From the NCBI RefSeq assembly GCF_000734965.1, contig NZ_JMTB01000095.1, positions 57,056 through 121,055 of the forward strand: a DNA stretch of 64,000 nucleotides, read 5' to 3'. The position numbers and the translations under genes were made by a program. The notes beneath the pieces are model-generated. The model was not told the origin of the DNA, ran no database searches, and worked only from the letters and a program-made list of their open reading frames with translations. The stretch is from Trabulsiella guamensis ATCC 49490 (GTDB lineage Bacteria; Pseudomonadota; Gammaproteobacteria; Enterobacterales; Enterobacteriaceae). Of this stretch, positions 41,040 through 50,911 are shown in pieces; positions within the stretch are counted from its first letter, which is position 1, and the number at the start of each line of letters is the position of its first letter.

Positions 41040-42647
41040 TTATTCAACTGAGACGTTTTCGAAGTGGTGTTTACCTAACGGATCAACCACATAGCCTTTG
41101 ACTTCTTTACGCACCGGCTCATACACGGTGGAGTGAGCGATGATCAGCGCCGGAGCCTGGTCATGCATCACAACCTGAGCCTGTTTGTACAGTTCAATAC
41201 GCTTGTTGTGATCGTCAGTTGCACGTGCCGGCTGAATCAGATCTTCAAACGGCTTGTAGCACCAGCGAGAGTAGTTGGAGCCATCTTTGGCCGCCGCGCA
41301 GCTGAACAGGGTGGCGAAGAAGTTATCCGGATCCCCGTTATCACCGGTCCAGCCCATCATGACAGTCTGGTGTTCACCGGCTTTCGCGCGTTTCAGATAC
41401 TCGCCCCACTCGTAGGTCACGATCTTGGCGGTCACGCCAACTTTCGCCCAGTCAGCCTGAATCATCTCCGCCATACGGCGCGCGTTCGGGTTGTACGGAC
41501 GCTGTACCGGCATCGCCCACAGATCGACGCTAAAGCCTTTTTCCATCCCTGCTTCTTTCAGCAGTGCTTTGGCTTTTTCAGGATCGTAGGTGTAATCCTT
41601 AACGTCGTCATTGTAGCTCCACATGGTCGGCGGAATCAGGTTTTTCGCGGCCTGGCCAGCACCCTGATAAACCGCTTTGATGATCGCTTCTTTGTTCACC
41701 GCGTAGGTCAGCGCCTGACGCACTTTCACGTCGTCAAACGGCTTTTTCTCGGTGTTATAGGAGAGATAGCCCACGTTCAGGCCTGGCATCTCCATCAGAT
41801 TCAGGTTTTTGTCCTGCTTCATGCGAGCGATATCAGCCGGGTTCGGGTACGGCATGACCTGGCACTCGTTTTTCTGCAGTTTGGCGTAACGCACGGACGC
41901 ATCCGGGGTGATAGAGAACACCAGACGGTCGATCTGCGGTTTGGTACCCCAGTAATCTGCAAACGCTTTGTACAGAATGCGGGAGTCTTTCTGATACTGC
42001 AGCAGCTGGAACGGACCGGTACCGATTGGGTTCAGGTCGATTTTTTCCGGCGTACCGGCTTTCAGCATGTTGTCAGCATATTCTTTAGACATGATGGATG
42101 CGAAGTCCATCGCCAGGTCGGCGAGGAACGGCGCTTCCGGACGGGTCAGCACGAACTGAACGGTGTTATCGTCCACTTTCTTCACTTCGCTGATCAGATC
42201 CGGCAGACCCATGCCTTCAAAGTATTCGTAGCTGCCACCAGAAACTTTGTGGTACGGGTTTTTATCATTCTTCTGACGATCAAAAGAGAATACGACGTCA
42301 TCAGCATTGAAATCGCGGGTCGGTTTAAAGTCTTTATTATCTTGCCACTTCACGCCTTTGCGCAGATGGAACGTATAGGTTTTACCGTCTTCGCTGACAT
42401 CCCACTTCTCAGCAAGGCCAGGGATCACTTCTGTCGTCCCGATTTTGAATTCAACCAGGCGATTATAAATTGGCACCGAACTGGCATCGTAAGTCGTACC
42501 AGAGGTGAAAAGCTGTGGGTTAAAGCCTTCCGGCGAGCCTTCTGAACAATAGACCAGGGTTTTTGCCTGCACGCTTGCTGCGACTGTCATTGCCACCAGG
42601 CTCAGTCCAAGCTTCAGCATCCCTGACTTTTTCAAGGAAATACTCAT
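41040..42647 (-). CDS. dppA: Periplasmic dipeptide-binding protein DppA
   Basis: Substrate-binding protein for dipeptides and heme and chemoreceptor partner of Tap. 535 residues, E. coli length. Signal peptide about 1–28 (ending SVQAK), then the SBP family 5 fold (MPYPNPADIARMK; YLSYNTEKKPFDDVKVRQALTYAVNK signature). CGGAG lies 8 bases before the ATG. First gene of dppABCDF; probably controlled by GcvB sRNA through its CA-rich leader. Confidence 0.97.
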   Translation of the reverse strand: MSISLKKSGMLKLGLSLVAMTVAASVQAKTLVYCSEGSPEGFNPQLFTSGTTYDASSVPIYNRLVEFKIGTTEVIPGLAEKWDVSEDGKTYTFHLRKGVKWQDNKDFKPTRDFNADDVVFSFDRQKNDKNPYHKVSGGSYEYFEGMGLPDLISEVKKVDDNTVQFVLTRPEAPFLADLAMDFASIMSKEYADNMLKAGTPEKIDLNPIGTGPFQLLQYQKDSRILYKAFADYWGTKPQIDRLVFSITPDASVRYAKLQKNECQVMPYPNPADIARMKQDKNLNLMEMPGLNVGYLSYNTEKKPFDDVKVRQALTYAVNKEAIIKAVYQGAGQAAKNLIPPTMWSYNDDVKDYTYDPEKAKALLKEAGMEKGFSVDLWAMPVQRPYNPNARRMAEMIQADWAKVGVTAKIVTYEWGEYLKRAKAGEHQTVMMGWTGDNGDPDNFFATLFSCAAAKDGSNYSRWCYKPFEDLIQPARATDDHNKRIELYKQAQVVMHDQAPALIIAHSTVYEPVRKEVKGYVVDPLGKHHFENVSVE

Positions 42648-42660
42648 TGTTGTGCTCCGA

Positions 42661-42686
42661 ATGTGATGTTGTCTGTTGTGTTTTGT
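42661..42686 (-). promoter_or_regulatory. Probable GcvB sRNA target in the dppA leader
   Basis: The mRNA just upstream of the ribosome binding site reads CAAAACACAACAGACAACA then TCAC, the CA-rich type of target bound by the GU-rich R1 region of GcvB, which represses dppA in E. coli and Salmonella. Pairing not computed. Confidence 0.55.
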
Positions 42687-42692
42687 CCGCCA

Positions 42693-43218
42693 GCCTTTAT
42701 TTGTTTTTTGCCCGGTCTGGTCGGCAGTGCCCGAAAGCGTTATGAGAGATGGGGAATCCTTTCACAAGGTCGACTGAGTTGCAGTGCAGATTGTCCTTAA
42801 AGTGCCCCTCATGCCCTACAATCTGTCAACAGAATGTGCAAACGTCAATACAGGTAACCAGGATTTACAACGAGGGTGAGAAACGGTACACAAAGATTAA
42901 AAAAAGTTCGGCGTGTTATTTTCAGCAGGGAAATTTATGCTACGCACTACAAAGCAGCACAAATCTCTTCATATTTCGCAACAAATAGTGATTAACATTT
43001 ATGCAAAATGGCAAAAAATTCGTGCAGAATGGTGAATATCTGAGCGATTAATACCAGTAAGCGTAAAACGCTCAGCGGAAAATGCTGCGCTTATCCATAA
43101 GTAACGCGAAAAAAGAACTATGCAAATATAAAAAAATACAATGGAATATGTCACAAAATAGTTAACTGATGGTGAGAAGTGGGGATCAGCAGGATTTTGG
43201 CGGGTTTCCGCCTGCGTT
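42693..43218. other. Long intergenic region upstream of dppA
   Basis: About 520 bases without a convincing gene, mostly AT-rich near 42880–43160. It must hold the dppA promoter and upstream control sites; I could not assign boxes with confidence. Short open frames here lack ribosome binding sites. Confidence 0.5.
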
Positions 43219-43252
43219 TGTCGGATGGCGCTACGCTTACCCGACCTACGCA
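43219..43252. repeat. REP element downstream of proK
   Basis: TGTCGGATGGCGCTACGCTT then ACCCGACCTACG matches the enterobacterial REP/PU core (GCCGGATGGCGCTNCGCTTATCCGGCCTACG type). Outer arms GTCGG/CCGAC and inner GCG/CGC pair. Confidence 0.75.
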
Positions 43253-43260
43253 CTCGAGTC

Positions 43261-43282
43261 GAACCTCATCCCCCGGAGGTTC
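43261..43282. other. GAACCTC/GAGGTTC hairpin beside proK
   Basis: GAACCTC-ATCCCCCG-GAGGTTC is a perfect 7-bp stem with an 8-base loop between the REP and the proK terminator. GGTTCGA-like T-loop sequence at one edge hints at a tRNA-derived fragment, but that is weak. Confidence 0.4.
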
Positions 43283-43303
43283 TCATCCTCGTGGGCTTAG
43301 ATG

Positions 43304-43336
43304 CAAAAAAGCCTGCTCGTTGAGCAGGCTTTTTGA
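43304..43336 (-). terminator. Terminator of proK
   Basis: AAAAAGCCTGCTC-AAC-GAGCAGGCTTTTTT on the minus strand, starting a few bases after the tRNA 3' end. Strong stem and T-run. Confidence 0.93.
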
Positions 43337-43339
43337 ATT

Positions 43340-43416
<77 letters not shown>

Positions 43417-43501
43417 AATGCGGGGCGCATATTACTGCCGTGATGCTAACCCGTCAATCCCTTATTGAGAAAAAGCCATCCGATCGCCGAGAAAGTCGCC
43501 A

Positions 43502-45202
43502 TCACTGCGATTTTATTACGCCTTTCGCCGTGTTTGGGTTATGGCACCAGTTATTATTCTCATTGATCCCGCCATTCGGTGAGGTATAGCCCAGGCAGCC
43601 CATGATGGTGTCATACAACTCAACGTGACGACGCGGCACCTTCATTTCTGCCTGCTGCTTCAGATGCGCAAAGGCGTCAGCGTTGGCCGGGTTTTCCAGA
43701 TACTTATCCGACATCCATACCATCATCGGCACACGGAACTGCTCTGGCGGCGCCAGTTTACGCGGCGTGCCATGCAGGTGCTCCTGTTCGTTGATTGACT
43801 CGCCGTGATCCGCGGCATAGAAAACAATCGCTTTCTTGTCGCGCAACTGGTCCAGCACCTGGCTGATAAACGTATCCACATAAAGCACTGAGTTGTCGTA
43901 AGCGTTAATCAGTTCCTGTTTGCTGCAGTACTTGTTGATCCCCACGCATTCCGGCTGCCATTTCGCAAAGTCGCGGGTGTAGCGCTGGTAATAACTGTAA
44001 TGAGAGCCTTTGGTATGCAGAATAAGAAGATGCTTACCCTTTTCGTGCTCTTTCAGCGATACCGACATCTCATTGAGCAGCAGCATGTCGTCAACGTTTT
44101 TGCCGCGGTTACGCGGTTCGGCACCTATCTGCTCGCGATAGGCGATATTGTCAGCCATGGTGTTGCTGTAGAACCACATTTCGCTCTGCATCGCGAACAG
44201 ATCTGAACTAAAGCCCAATTGCTTCAGTACCGCAAAGACGTTCTGCTCTTTCAGCGTACGCTGCGGGTTATCATCCGCACCACCCTCGCGCACAAACATG
44301 CAGCGCAGCGAGAGTTTCGTTGCCGTATCGCAGGAGTAACCGCGAAACGCCACCAGGTTTTTCTCCTGTGCCAGTTTCGGCGTGGTTTCCCGCTCATAAC
44401 CCAGAATGCCCATATGATCCCAGCGCGTGGTTTCACCGATGATAAACACCACGTAAGTGTCATCCAGCGCGTTGCCAGGGGCGTTATAGGTAAATTTTTT
44501 CGCCGGGTTGATCAGGGATTTATAGTCGGAGGATTCATCGACCTGCGCCCAGGCATACAGCCCCAGCGCCGAGAGCCAGTTCGACGGCAAATAGGAGTTC
44601 GCAACGACGCCGCCGTAGCTCGGCATGTCAACGCCCGTCGCCTTCTCGATTTTCTTTTGCTGCTGCTCCATCACTCTGATGGGCGCCCAGACCAGCAGAC
44701 CGGCCATGAGGACCACTGCCACATGACGCACACGCTGCCCGCGGGTGCGCAGCTGGCGCAGCAACGTATAGCGACAGCGGTTACTCCAGATAAAGAACAG
44801 CGGTGGCAGACTGGTCGCGACTGTCCAGAGAATGAAACCCTGACCCACGACTTCTTTCGACAAATCGATGTCTGTGGTCATGACCGAGGCAATAATGCCG
44901 TAGCCAATCACCACATTCATAAAGGTCATGTAATAACTGGCAGCGGCAGAGACAATGACGATAAGCGTCGCCAGTATTTGCCAGGGGCGACGTCCGAACA
45001 GTGACAGCAGACGCAGCACACAAAAAGTGGCAAGCACCGAACCAAACAATTCGATGACAGCAAAAATTCCATTTCTTGCAGTAAAGTGCTCCAGATAATC
45101 TTCCAGCCGTCTGAACAAAACCGCGCCATTCAGAAACAGACCAATGTACACCGCCAGCATCAGACACAGCCTCTGCTGGGTGAGGGACTTAATATAATTC
45201 AT
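43502..45202 (-). CDS. eptB: Kdo2-lipid A phosphoethanolamine 7''-transferase EptB
   Basis: Adds phosphoethanolamine to the outer Kdo of LPS in the periplasmic leaflet. 566 residues (E. coli 563). Five N-terminal helices to about 180, then a sulfatase-fold domain. The nucleophile Thr is in IGETTRWDHMG, followed by HTKGSH and the metal motif AADHGES. ATG at 45202. In E. coli eptB is repressed by the sRNA MgrR and induced by sigma-E; I did not identify those sites here. The 280 bases upstream hold only this promoter region and the yhjX terminator. Confidence 0.95.
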   Translation of the reverse strand: MNYIKSLTQQRLCLMLAVYIGLFLNGAVLFRRLEDYLEHFTARNGIFAVIELFGSVLATFCVLRLLSLFGRRPWQILATLIVIVSAAASYYMTFMNVVIGYGIIASVMTTDIDLSKEVVGQGFILWTVATSLPPLFFIWSNRCRYTLLRQLRTRGQRVRHVAVVLMAGLLVWAPIRVMEQQQKKIEKATGVDMPSYGGVVANSYLPSNWLSALGLYAWAQVDESSDYKSLINPAKKFTYNAPGNALDDTYVVFIIGETTRWDHMGILGYERETTPKLAQEKNLVAFRGYSCDTATKLSLRCMFVREGGADDNPQRTLKEQNVFAVLKQLGFSSDLFAMQSEMWFYSNTMADNIAYREQIGAEPRNRGKNVDDMLLLNEMSVSLKEHEKGKHLLILHTKGSHYSYYQRYTRDFAKWQPECVGINKYCSKQELINAYDNSVLYVDTFISQVLDQLRDKKAIVFYAADHGESINEQEHLHGTPRKLAPPEQFRVPMMVWMSDKYLENPANADAFAHLKQQAEMKVPRRHVELYDTIMGCLGYTSPNGGINENNNWCHNPNTAKGVIKSQ

Positions 45203-45439
45203 GCAAGCAACCCTGGAATAAGGGGTAAAAAAACTGACATACCTGTCGTGTACAGTCAGCAGATTAAGTAATCGCTTTACAAATCGTTATAAGAAACGTC
45301 TACAAGCGCGGTAAGTAGACCACGACATTAAGAAATAATTACAGCGGGAAGTGTGATTCAGGCAAAGCTTTACAAAAGTTCAAGTCTTGTTCAGCACAAA
45401 AAACAACTTTTCTGCTCAGTTTTCGGACAACTTAAAAAC

Positions 45440-45470
45440 AAAAAAAGCCGGTTTCCCGGCTTTTTCTTTC
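45440..45470 (-). terminator. Terminator of yhjX
   Basis: Minus strand AAAAAGCCGG-GAAA-CCGGCTTTTTT with a long T-run, 9 bases after the yhjX stop. Confidence 0.92.
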
Positions 45471-45478
45471 TGAAGCGA

Positions 45479-46678
45479 TCAGGCGTGAGCGTGCTGATAT
45501 ATTTCTGTTTTCGGCTGGCGAATCGTCGTCGATAAGGCTAGTGAAAGAATCAGCAGCGCGAAGATGACGCAAAACGTCACATAAAAGCCGCCAAACAGGG
45601 AAGCAATCAGCGACCCGCAGATGCTACCGATACCGAAACCTAAATAAATCACCCCGTAGTTTTTCGCCAGATTATTGAGGCCAAAGAATTCGCTGACCAG
45701 CGACGGAAACACAGTGATGGTGCCGCCAAAATTAAAGGCGACACAGGCAATCGCGGCAAAGAAGGTCATGGCATTGAGCGGTGCGAACAGCAGTGCGGCC
45801 ATACCGATGAGCGAAATCACCTGACCTATCGTAATCACACGAATGCGGGCGATTTTGTCCGACAGGATGCCGAGCACCAGGCGACCACTGAGGTTGGCGA
45901 TGGAGATCACCGTCACGGCATTGGCGGCGGTGAGGACATCGAGATGCACCATGCCCTGGGCAATATCTTTGGCCACGCCAATCACGTACAGGCCACTCAT
46001 GCAGGCTGTGAGGAACATCACCGCCAGCATCCAGTACTGCGGTTTGCGCATGGATTCAGCAAGAGTAAAGTCATTCGCCGCCACGCCGTCGGTGGTTTTC
46101 ACTGTCTGATCCGGCGCATCACTCATCAGCATCGCACCGAAAACAATCATCACCAGCACAATCGCACCCCAGATAATGAAGGTTTTTTCCAGACCAACGC
46201 TGGCAAGCAGATGACTATCGATAAATTTAAAGCCAAGGCTACCGAGACCGTAAGAGCCAATCGAGAAAGCAGAAATCAGCCCCTTGCGCTCCGGAAACCA
46301 TTTTACGCAGTTGGAGAGCGTCAGCAGGTAACCCGCGCCATCCGCCAGACCGACCAGGATACCAGCGCTCAGCCAGAGCATCATCAGGCTACTGGCGTGC
46401 GCTGTCAGGAAAAAGCCCAGCCCCAGCATAACGCCGGACGCCATTGTTACGCGTTTCACGCCAAAACGTTCCTGCAGCTTACCGGCAACAGAGGAAGAAA
46501 TAGCCAGCCCGAGGCTTAACAAACCAAAAGAGAACGCCACCTGGCTTACCGGTTCGTTGAGTTTGTCAGAAAGCGAGCTGTTAAAGAGGCTCCAGGTGTA
46601 CACCGATCCGAGCGCGAATTGCGTCACGATGGTACCAAACAGCGTCAGCCAGCGGGTGTGTTGCGTAACAGGTTTCAT
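45479..46678 (-). CDS. yhjX: Pyruvate-inducible MFS transporter YhjX
   Basis: 399 residues, oxalate/formate antiporter branch of the MFS, twelve helices. Signature loop GKLQERFGVKRVTMASG after helix 2 and a KWFPERKGL motif near residue 128 are typical. In E. coli it is the main target of the YpdA/YpdB two-component system, which senses extracellular pyruvate; substrate not settled. The YpdB direct repeat is present upstream. Confidence 0.95.
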   Translation of the reverse strand: MKPVTQHTRWLTLFGTIVTQFALGSVYTWSLFNSSLSDKLNEPVSQVAFSFGLLSLGLAISSSVAGKLQERFGVKRVTMASGVMLGLGFFLTAHASSLMMLWLSAGILVGLADGAGYLLTLSNCVKWFPERKGLISAFSIGSYGLGSLGFKFIDSHLLASVGLEKTFIIWGAIVLVMIVFGAMLMSDAPDQTVKTTDGVAANDFTLAESMRKPQYWMLAVMFLTACMSGLYVIGVAKDIAQGMVHLDVLTAANAVTVISIANLSGRLVLGILSDKIARIRVITIGQVISLIGMAALLFAPLNAMTFFAAIACVAFNFGGTITVFPSLVSEFFGLNNLAKNYGVIYLGFGIGSICGSLIASLFGGFYVTFCVIFALLILSLALSTTIRQPKTEIYQHAHA

Positions 46679-46749
46679 AGCAGATGCGCCTTTATCTATT
46701 CACTGGCGCTACCATAACGAAACGCGTTTCACGCCAGGGGGAAAAGGGC

Positions 46750-46780
46750 ATGAAATGCCGTGAGAACGGAATGAAATGCA
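46750..46780 (-). promoter_or_regulatory. YpdB binding site (direct repeat) of yhjX
   Basis: Minus strand TGCATTTCAT, then 11 bases (TCCGTTCTCAC), then GGCATTTCAT. It matches the YpdB site GGCATTTCAT-N11-GGCATTTCAT with one mismatch, about 72 bases before the yhjX ATG. Confidence 0.88.
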
Positions 46781-46822
46781 CAACGCGCGGAATGAATGAC
46801 ATCACGACATTCACCGGGTGCA

Positions 46823-46856
46823 TGTTGAAAAAGTAAGTTAGTACCTACTTTCAACA
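46823..46856. other. Inverted repeat between yhjX promoter and yhjY end
   Basis: TGTTGAAA and TTTCAACA, extended by AGTA/TAC with a 2-base bulge, enclose about 10 bases. It lies 52 bases beyond the yhjY stop. It may end yhjY transcripts or be an operator for yhjX. Confidence 0.4.
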
Positions 46857-46907
46857 GAGAAAGCGTTATTGCTGTAATTGAAATGTAAAAGAGTTGATAA
46901 ATTAAGG

Positions 46908-47459
46908 CTAAAATGCAGCGCTGACGCCTAACAGATACAGGGTATTTTCGCCATAAAAGGTATTGTCTGTTTGTGATAACGACGCATAAGCGGCCAGGTG
47001 CGAATTCAGTGACATATCCGCGCCGACGGTGACATCCACCCAGTTACTGTTTGACTCGGTCCCCGGCAACCGGTACAGGTCGGACTGCGACTGCCACGGA
47101 TCATTGCCGTCCTGTTGGTTAAAGTTAAACTGCGCCCACGGGCGAACCCCCCACAGGAGGCCGGAATTAACCCGCCAGCCCACACTCAGGGTGTGCATCC
47201 CCTCCTGGGACACGCCTTTCGAGGCATTCGTCGTGAATCCCACTGCATTCTGCGCAGCATTGATCCGCTCAGCGAGAATATCCTCGTAGCGCGGTTGGTG
47301 ATCGCTATCCCATGTATAGCGTTCCGACGTATTACTTTGCGGGCCGATAGCGATATATTCCTGTTGCCAGGCAAAAACATCCGTCGCCAGACCGAGCCAG
47401 ACGGAAGTACACACCGGAACCAGTACGCTCCAGCGGCCACAGAGTTTCTTTATAATCAT
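46908..47459 (-). CDS. yhjY: YhjY-like outer-membrane beta-barrel protein, short form
   Basis: 183 residues with a signal peptide (about 1–29, ending TDVFA) and GGAG 7 bases before the ATG. The C-terminal half has amphipathic strands typical of an autotransporter-type barrel (HTLSVGWRVNSG, GVRPWAQFNFNQQDG, DVTVGADMSL, LYLLGVSAAF with terminal Phe). E. coli YhjY is about 232 residues as I recall. This one is too short for a 12-strand barrel, so it is either a smaller barrel or an internally deleted relic. Function unknown. Confidence 0.8.
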   Translation of the reverse strand: MIIKKLCGRWSVLVPVCTSVWLGLATDVFAWQQEYIAIGPQSNTSERYTWDSDHQPRYEDILAERINAAQNAVGFTTNASKGVSQEGMHTLSVGWRVNSGLLWGVRPWAQFNFNQQDGNDPWQSQSDLYRLPGTESNSNWVDVTVGADMSLNSHLAAYASLSQTDNTFYGENTLYLLGVSAAF

Positions 47460-47608
47460 GAAACGACTCCAGAAAAGAGCCGAACCCGGCGGTATTGTTA
47501 TTTGAAGAGGCTTTAATAACCCTTATTAACTATTGTCTCTTTAACAGACACGTCAAGCCGAAGCGAGACAATTTCGTTATGACAGACATTCAAATAGGGA
47601 GAGATGCT

Positions 47609-48172
47609 ATGCAACGTTGCGGTTGGGTCAGTCAGGATCCGCTCTACATCGCCTATCACGATCAGGAATGGGGCGTTGCTGAAAAAAACGCGCAGAAGCT
47701 GTTCGAGATGATCTGCCTTGAAGGTCAGCAGGCCGGGCTTTCGTGGATCACGGTACTGAAAAAAAGAGAAAACTACCGCCAGGCCTTCCATCAGTTCGAT
47801 CCGCAAAAAGTTGCCGCCATGACCGAAGAAGATGTGGAACGGCTGGTACTGGATGCGGGTATCATCCGCCATCGCGGTAAGATCCAGGCCATCATCGGCA
47901 ATGCACGCGCCTTCCTTGCCATGGAGCAGAACGGCGAACCTTTTGTGGATTTTGTCTGGTCGTTCGTCAACCACACGCCGGTCGTGACCACCGCGGCGAC
48001 GCTGGCCGACATCCCCGTGTCCACCCCCGCGTCTGACGCTCTGTCGAAAGCACTCAAAAAACGCGGCTTTAAGTTCGTCGGCACCACTATTTGTTATTCG
48101 TTTATGCAGGCTTGCGGGCTGGTTAACGACCACATCGTTGACTGTTTCTGTCACCAGGGGAGGTCGGGATGA
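47609..48172 (+). CDS. tag: 3-methyladenine DNA glycosylase I
   Basis: Constitutive base-excision enzyme removing 3-methyladenine. 187 residues as in E. coli, starting at ATG 47609 (MQRCGWVSQDP) with GGGAGAG upstream; an upstream open frame to 47495 is ignored. Zinc ligands Cys4, His17, His175 and Cys179 and the base-pocket Tyr16 and Glu38 (FEMICLEGQQ) are all present. Its stop overlaps the yiaC start. Confidence 0.97.
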   Translation: MQRCGWVSQDPLYIAYHDQEWGVAEKNAQKLFEMICLEGQQAGLSWITVLKKRENYRQAFHQFDPQKVAAMTEEDVERLVLDAGIIRHRGKIQAIIGNARAFLAMEQNGEPFVDFVWSFVNHTPVVTTAATLADIPVSTPASDALSKALKKRGFKFVGTTICYSFMQACGLVNDHIVDCFCHQGRSG

Positions 48173-48615
48173 TTCGCGAATGGCACAGTGATGATACCGC
48201 GCCCTTACTGACGCTGTGGATGGAAAGCACCATCCACGCCCACCCCTTTATTGATGAAAGCTACTGGCATGAAAGTGAAGCGCTGGTGCGCGATGTCTAT
48301 CTGCCCGCCGCCGTAACCTGGGTATGGGAAGAAAATGGCGTGGTAAAAGGATTTGTGAGCGTTATGGAATCGCAGTTCGTCGGGGCACTGTTTGTCGCGC
48401 CCGATGCTGAACGGCGCGGCATCGGCAGCGCGCTGCTTAATCATGTCAAGCAGCACTTTCCTGAGCTCAGCCTGGAGGTGTATCAGAAGAACAGCCGGGC
48501 GGTAAACTTCTACCATGCGCTGGGTTTTCGCATCGAAGACAGCGCATGGCAGGAAGAGACCGGACATCCGACCTGGATTATGCGCTGGCAGGCGGATCAA
48601 ACGCCGTTAGCGTAA
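48169..48615 (+). CDS. yiaC: GNAT acetyltransferase YiaC
   Basis: 148 residues, single GNAT fold. The acetyl-CoA P-loop is [12 protein letters not shown] (about 82–93); [19 protein letters not shown] is the typical C-terminal strand. E. coli YiaC acetylates lysines of proteins. It is coupled to tag by an ATGA overlap. Its last 38 bases overlap the end of bisC on the other strand. Confidence 0.93.
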   Translation: MIREWHSDDTAPLLTLWMESTIHAHPFIDESYWHESEALVRDVYLPAAVTWVWEENGVVKGFVSVMESQFVGALFVAPDAERRGIGSALLNHVKQHFPELSLEVYQKNSRAVNFYHALGFRIEDSAWQEETGHPTWIMRWQADQTPLA

Positions 48616-50911
48616 GCGCCGGTCCGTTATACTTTTCCAGCCACGCCAGTGCGGTATTACCGGCACAACCGTTGCCCAGCCGCGAACTGGGCAGGTCTTT
48701 GGTCAGAACATTGACCGCACCGTTTTTGCAAATCCCACCCGCGGCCGGATCCAGATCCGGCCAGGCGCCTTCATGCAGGCATATCACCCCGGGGCGAATC
48801 CCCTCTGTGACAACTGCGCCCGCCAGCACCTGTCCGCGCGCGTTCCAGACCCGCACCAGATCGCCATCCGCAATGCCTCGCGCCTGCGCGTCCTGCGGAT
48901 GAATGGTCAGCGGTTCGCGCCCGGCGACGGCATACTGCTCACGCAGCGCCGTATAGTTCAGTTGGCTGTGCAACCGGTGCGCCGGGTGTGCCGACAACAG
49001 TTCCAGTTGCCCTTCTTCTGCGTTGCCGTGCCACTCATCAGGCTCCAGCCACATCGGGTGTCCCGGACAATCGGCGTAACCAAACCCGGCAATACGCTCG
49101 GAATAGATCTCAATCTTACCGCCGGGCGTTTTCAGCGGGTTCGCGTCGGGATCGGCACGAAACGCGGCAAAGCGGACAAACTGTGCATTTTGCTCGATTT
49201 CCGGCATCTCGATCAGCTGGTTAGCCTGCCAGAACTCGCTGAACGGCGGCAGCGTCACCTGTTGACTGGCACCGCGCTGACGGGCGATGTCGTAAAACGT
49301 TTCCAGCCATTGCAGCTCGGTTTTACCCTCTGTAAAGCGCGCTCTGCCACCCGTTTCCCAGCGCTCGCTGAGATCGGCGAACACCTCGAAATCATCCCGT
49401 GCCTCGTCGCGCGGCGCGACCACCTGCTTCATTGGCACCAGATGCTGGTTGCTGTAGTCACCGGTCATGGTCAGATCGTTACGCTCAAAGGAGGTGGTCG
49501 CGGGCAGAACAATATCTGCGTGGCGCGCGGCGGCGGTCCAGAAGCATTCGGAGATCACCACCAGTTCCGGTTTTTGCCACGCACGGATTAGCCGGTTGGT
49601 GTCCTGATGATGAGTGAAATTTGCGCCGCCCGCCCACCACACGAACCGGATGTCGGGGAAGTGGCGGTCCAACCCGTTGTGCTGATAAGCGCCGCCAGGG
49701 TTTTCCAGGGCTTCCACAATGCGCGCGACCGGGATTTTATCTACCGCATCGGTACCGCCCGCGACGTTGCCCTGCATCGACCCGAGCACAGCGGCGCGGC
49801 GCGTCGGGTTGCCGCCATTGGCGAAGTGGTAAGAAAGGCCAAACCCGCCGCCCGGGGTACCAATTTGCCCGAGCATGGCGGCGAGGGTCACCAGCATCCA
49901 GTGTTTTTGCTCGCCAAACTGCTGGCGCTGCATCCCCCAACCGGACATCAGCATGGTGGTGTTTTCATGAAATAACTGCGCCAGTTCGCGGATTTTCGCC
50001 GCACTGACGCCACAAATCGCGGCTGCCCATTCAGCCGTTTTCGGCTGGCCGTCGGTTTCGCCCGTCAGGTAACCAGCAAAAACCTCATAACCGGTGGTGC
50101 AGCGTTGTAAAAAATCACGGTCATGCCAGCCGTTTTCCTGCAGCGTGTACGCAATGCCGAGCATCAGCGCCACATCAGTGCCCATATGCGGCGCAATCCA
50201 CTCGCCCGCGTCGCCGAAGAAATCCACGGTTTCCGATCGCATCGGATCGATGCAGATCAGCCGTTTGCCGCTGTTGCGCAGCTTGTCAAACCACGGAATA
50301 CCCTGCTCATCCGAGGCGTTCCACGCTATTTTAAGCGTATTCATTGGGTTGGCGCTCCACAGCACCACCACGTCACTGTGCTCCAGCACCAGCGGCCAGC
50401 TGGTCTGCTGCTGATAGACCTCGTTGCCACCCACCACATGCGGCATGATCGCCTGCGCCGCGCCGGTGGAATAATCGCCCAGATGCCCGGTATAGCCGCC
50501 CGCGAGACTCATATAGCGCTGTAGCAACGTCGCCGCCTTGTGCAGCACGCCGTTTGAGCGCCAGCCGTAAGATCCGGCAAAAATGGACGACGGGCCATAG
50601 CTTTCACGAATACGCCGGTGCTGCGCGTTGATGAGATCCAGCGCCTCATCCCAGCTCACCCGAACAAATTCATCCTGTCCGCGGACGCCCTGCGGATGCT
50701 CCGGCGAGGCGAGAAAACCTTTTCGCACCATCGGATAACGGACACGTGTTTTGCTGTGCACCTGCTCGCGCACGACAGTTTGCAGTGAATTGCTGAAACC
50801 GGTAGTGATCGCCCCGCGTGACGATAGCACGGTGTCGCCATCGGTTTCGACCAGCATCGGTCCCCAGTGGGCAGCGGTTAAGATGGTTTTTGTAGTGGAT
50901 GCGTTTGCCAA
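48578..50911 (-). CDS. bisC: Biotin sulfoxide reductase BisC
   Basis: Cytoplasmic molybdopterin-guanine-dinucleotide enzyme reducing biotin sulfoxide (and free methionine sulfoxide) to recover the thioether. The start is taken as TTG at 50911: AGGAG lies 6 bases before it and it gives MANAST and 777 residues, exactly the E. coli length and N-terminus; an in-frame ATG at 50971 would add 20 unrelated residues. The Mo-ligand Ser lies in GDYSTGAAQ; no N-terminal Fe–S cysteines and no Tat signal, as for this DMSO-reductase branch. It converges with and overlaps yiaC. Confidence 0.95.
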   Translation of the reverse strand: MANASTTKTILTAAHWGPMLVETDGDTVLSSRGAITTGFSNSLQTVVREQVHSKTRVRYPMVRKGFLASPEHPQGVRGQDEFVRVSWDEALDLINAQHRRIRESYGPSSIFAGSYGWRSNGVLHKAATLLQRYMSLAGGYTGHLGDYSTGAAQAIMPHVVGGNEVYQQQTSWPLVLEHSDVVVLWSANPMNTLKIAWNASDEQGIPWFDKLRNSGKRLICIDPMRSETVDFFGDAGEWIAPHMGTDVALMLGIAYTLQENGWHDRDFLQRCTTGYEVFAGYLTGETDGQPKTAEWAAAICGVSAAKIRELAQLFHENTTMLMSGWGMQRQQFGEQKHWMLVTLAAMLGQIGTPGGGFGLSYHFANGGNPTRRAAVLGSMQGNVAGGTDAVDKIPVARIVEALENPGGAYQHNGLDRHFPDIRFVWWAGGANFTHHQDTNRLIRAWQKPELVVISECFWTAAARHADIVLPATTSFERNDLTMTGDYSNQHLVPMKQVVAPRDEARDDFEVFADLSERWETGGRARFTEGKTELQWLETFYDIARQRGASQQVTLPPFSEFWQANQLIEMPEIEQNAQFVRFAAFRADPDANPLKTPGGKIEIYSERIAGFGYADCPGHPMWLEPDEWHGNAEEGQLELLSAHPAHRLHSQLNYTALREQYAVAGREPLTIHPQDAQARGIADGDLVRVWNARGQVLAGAVVTEGIRPGVICLHEGAWPDLDPAAGGICKNGAVNVLTKDLPSSRLGNGCAGNTALAWLEKYNGPALTLTAFDPPASA

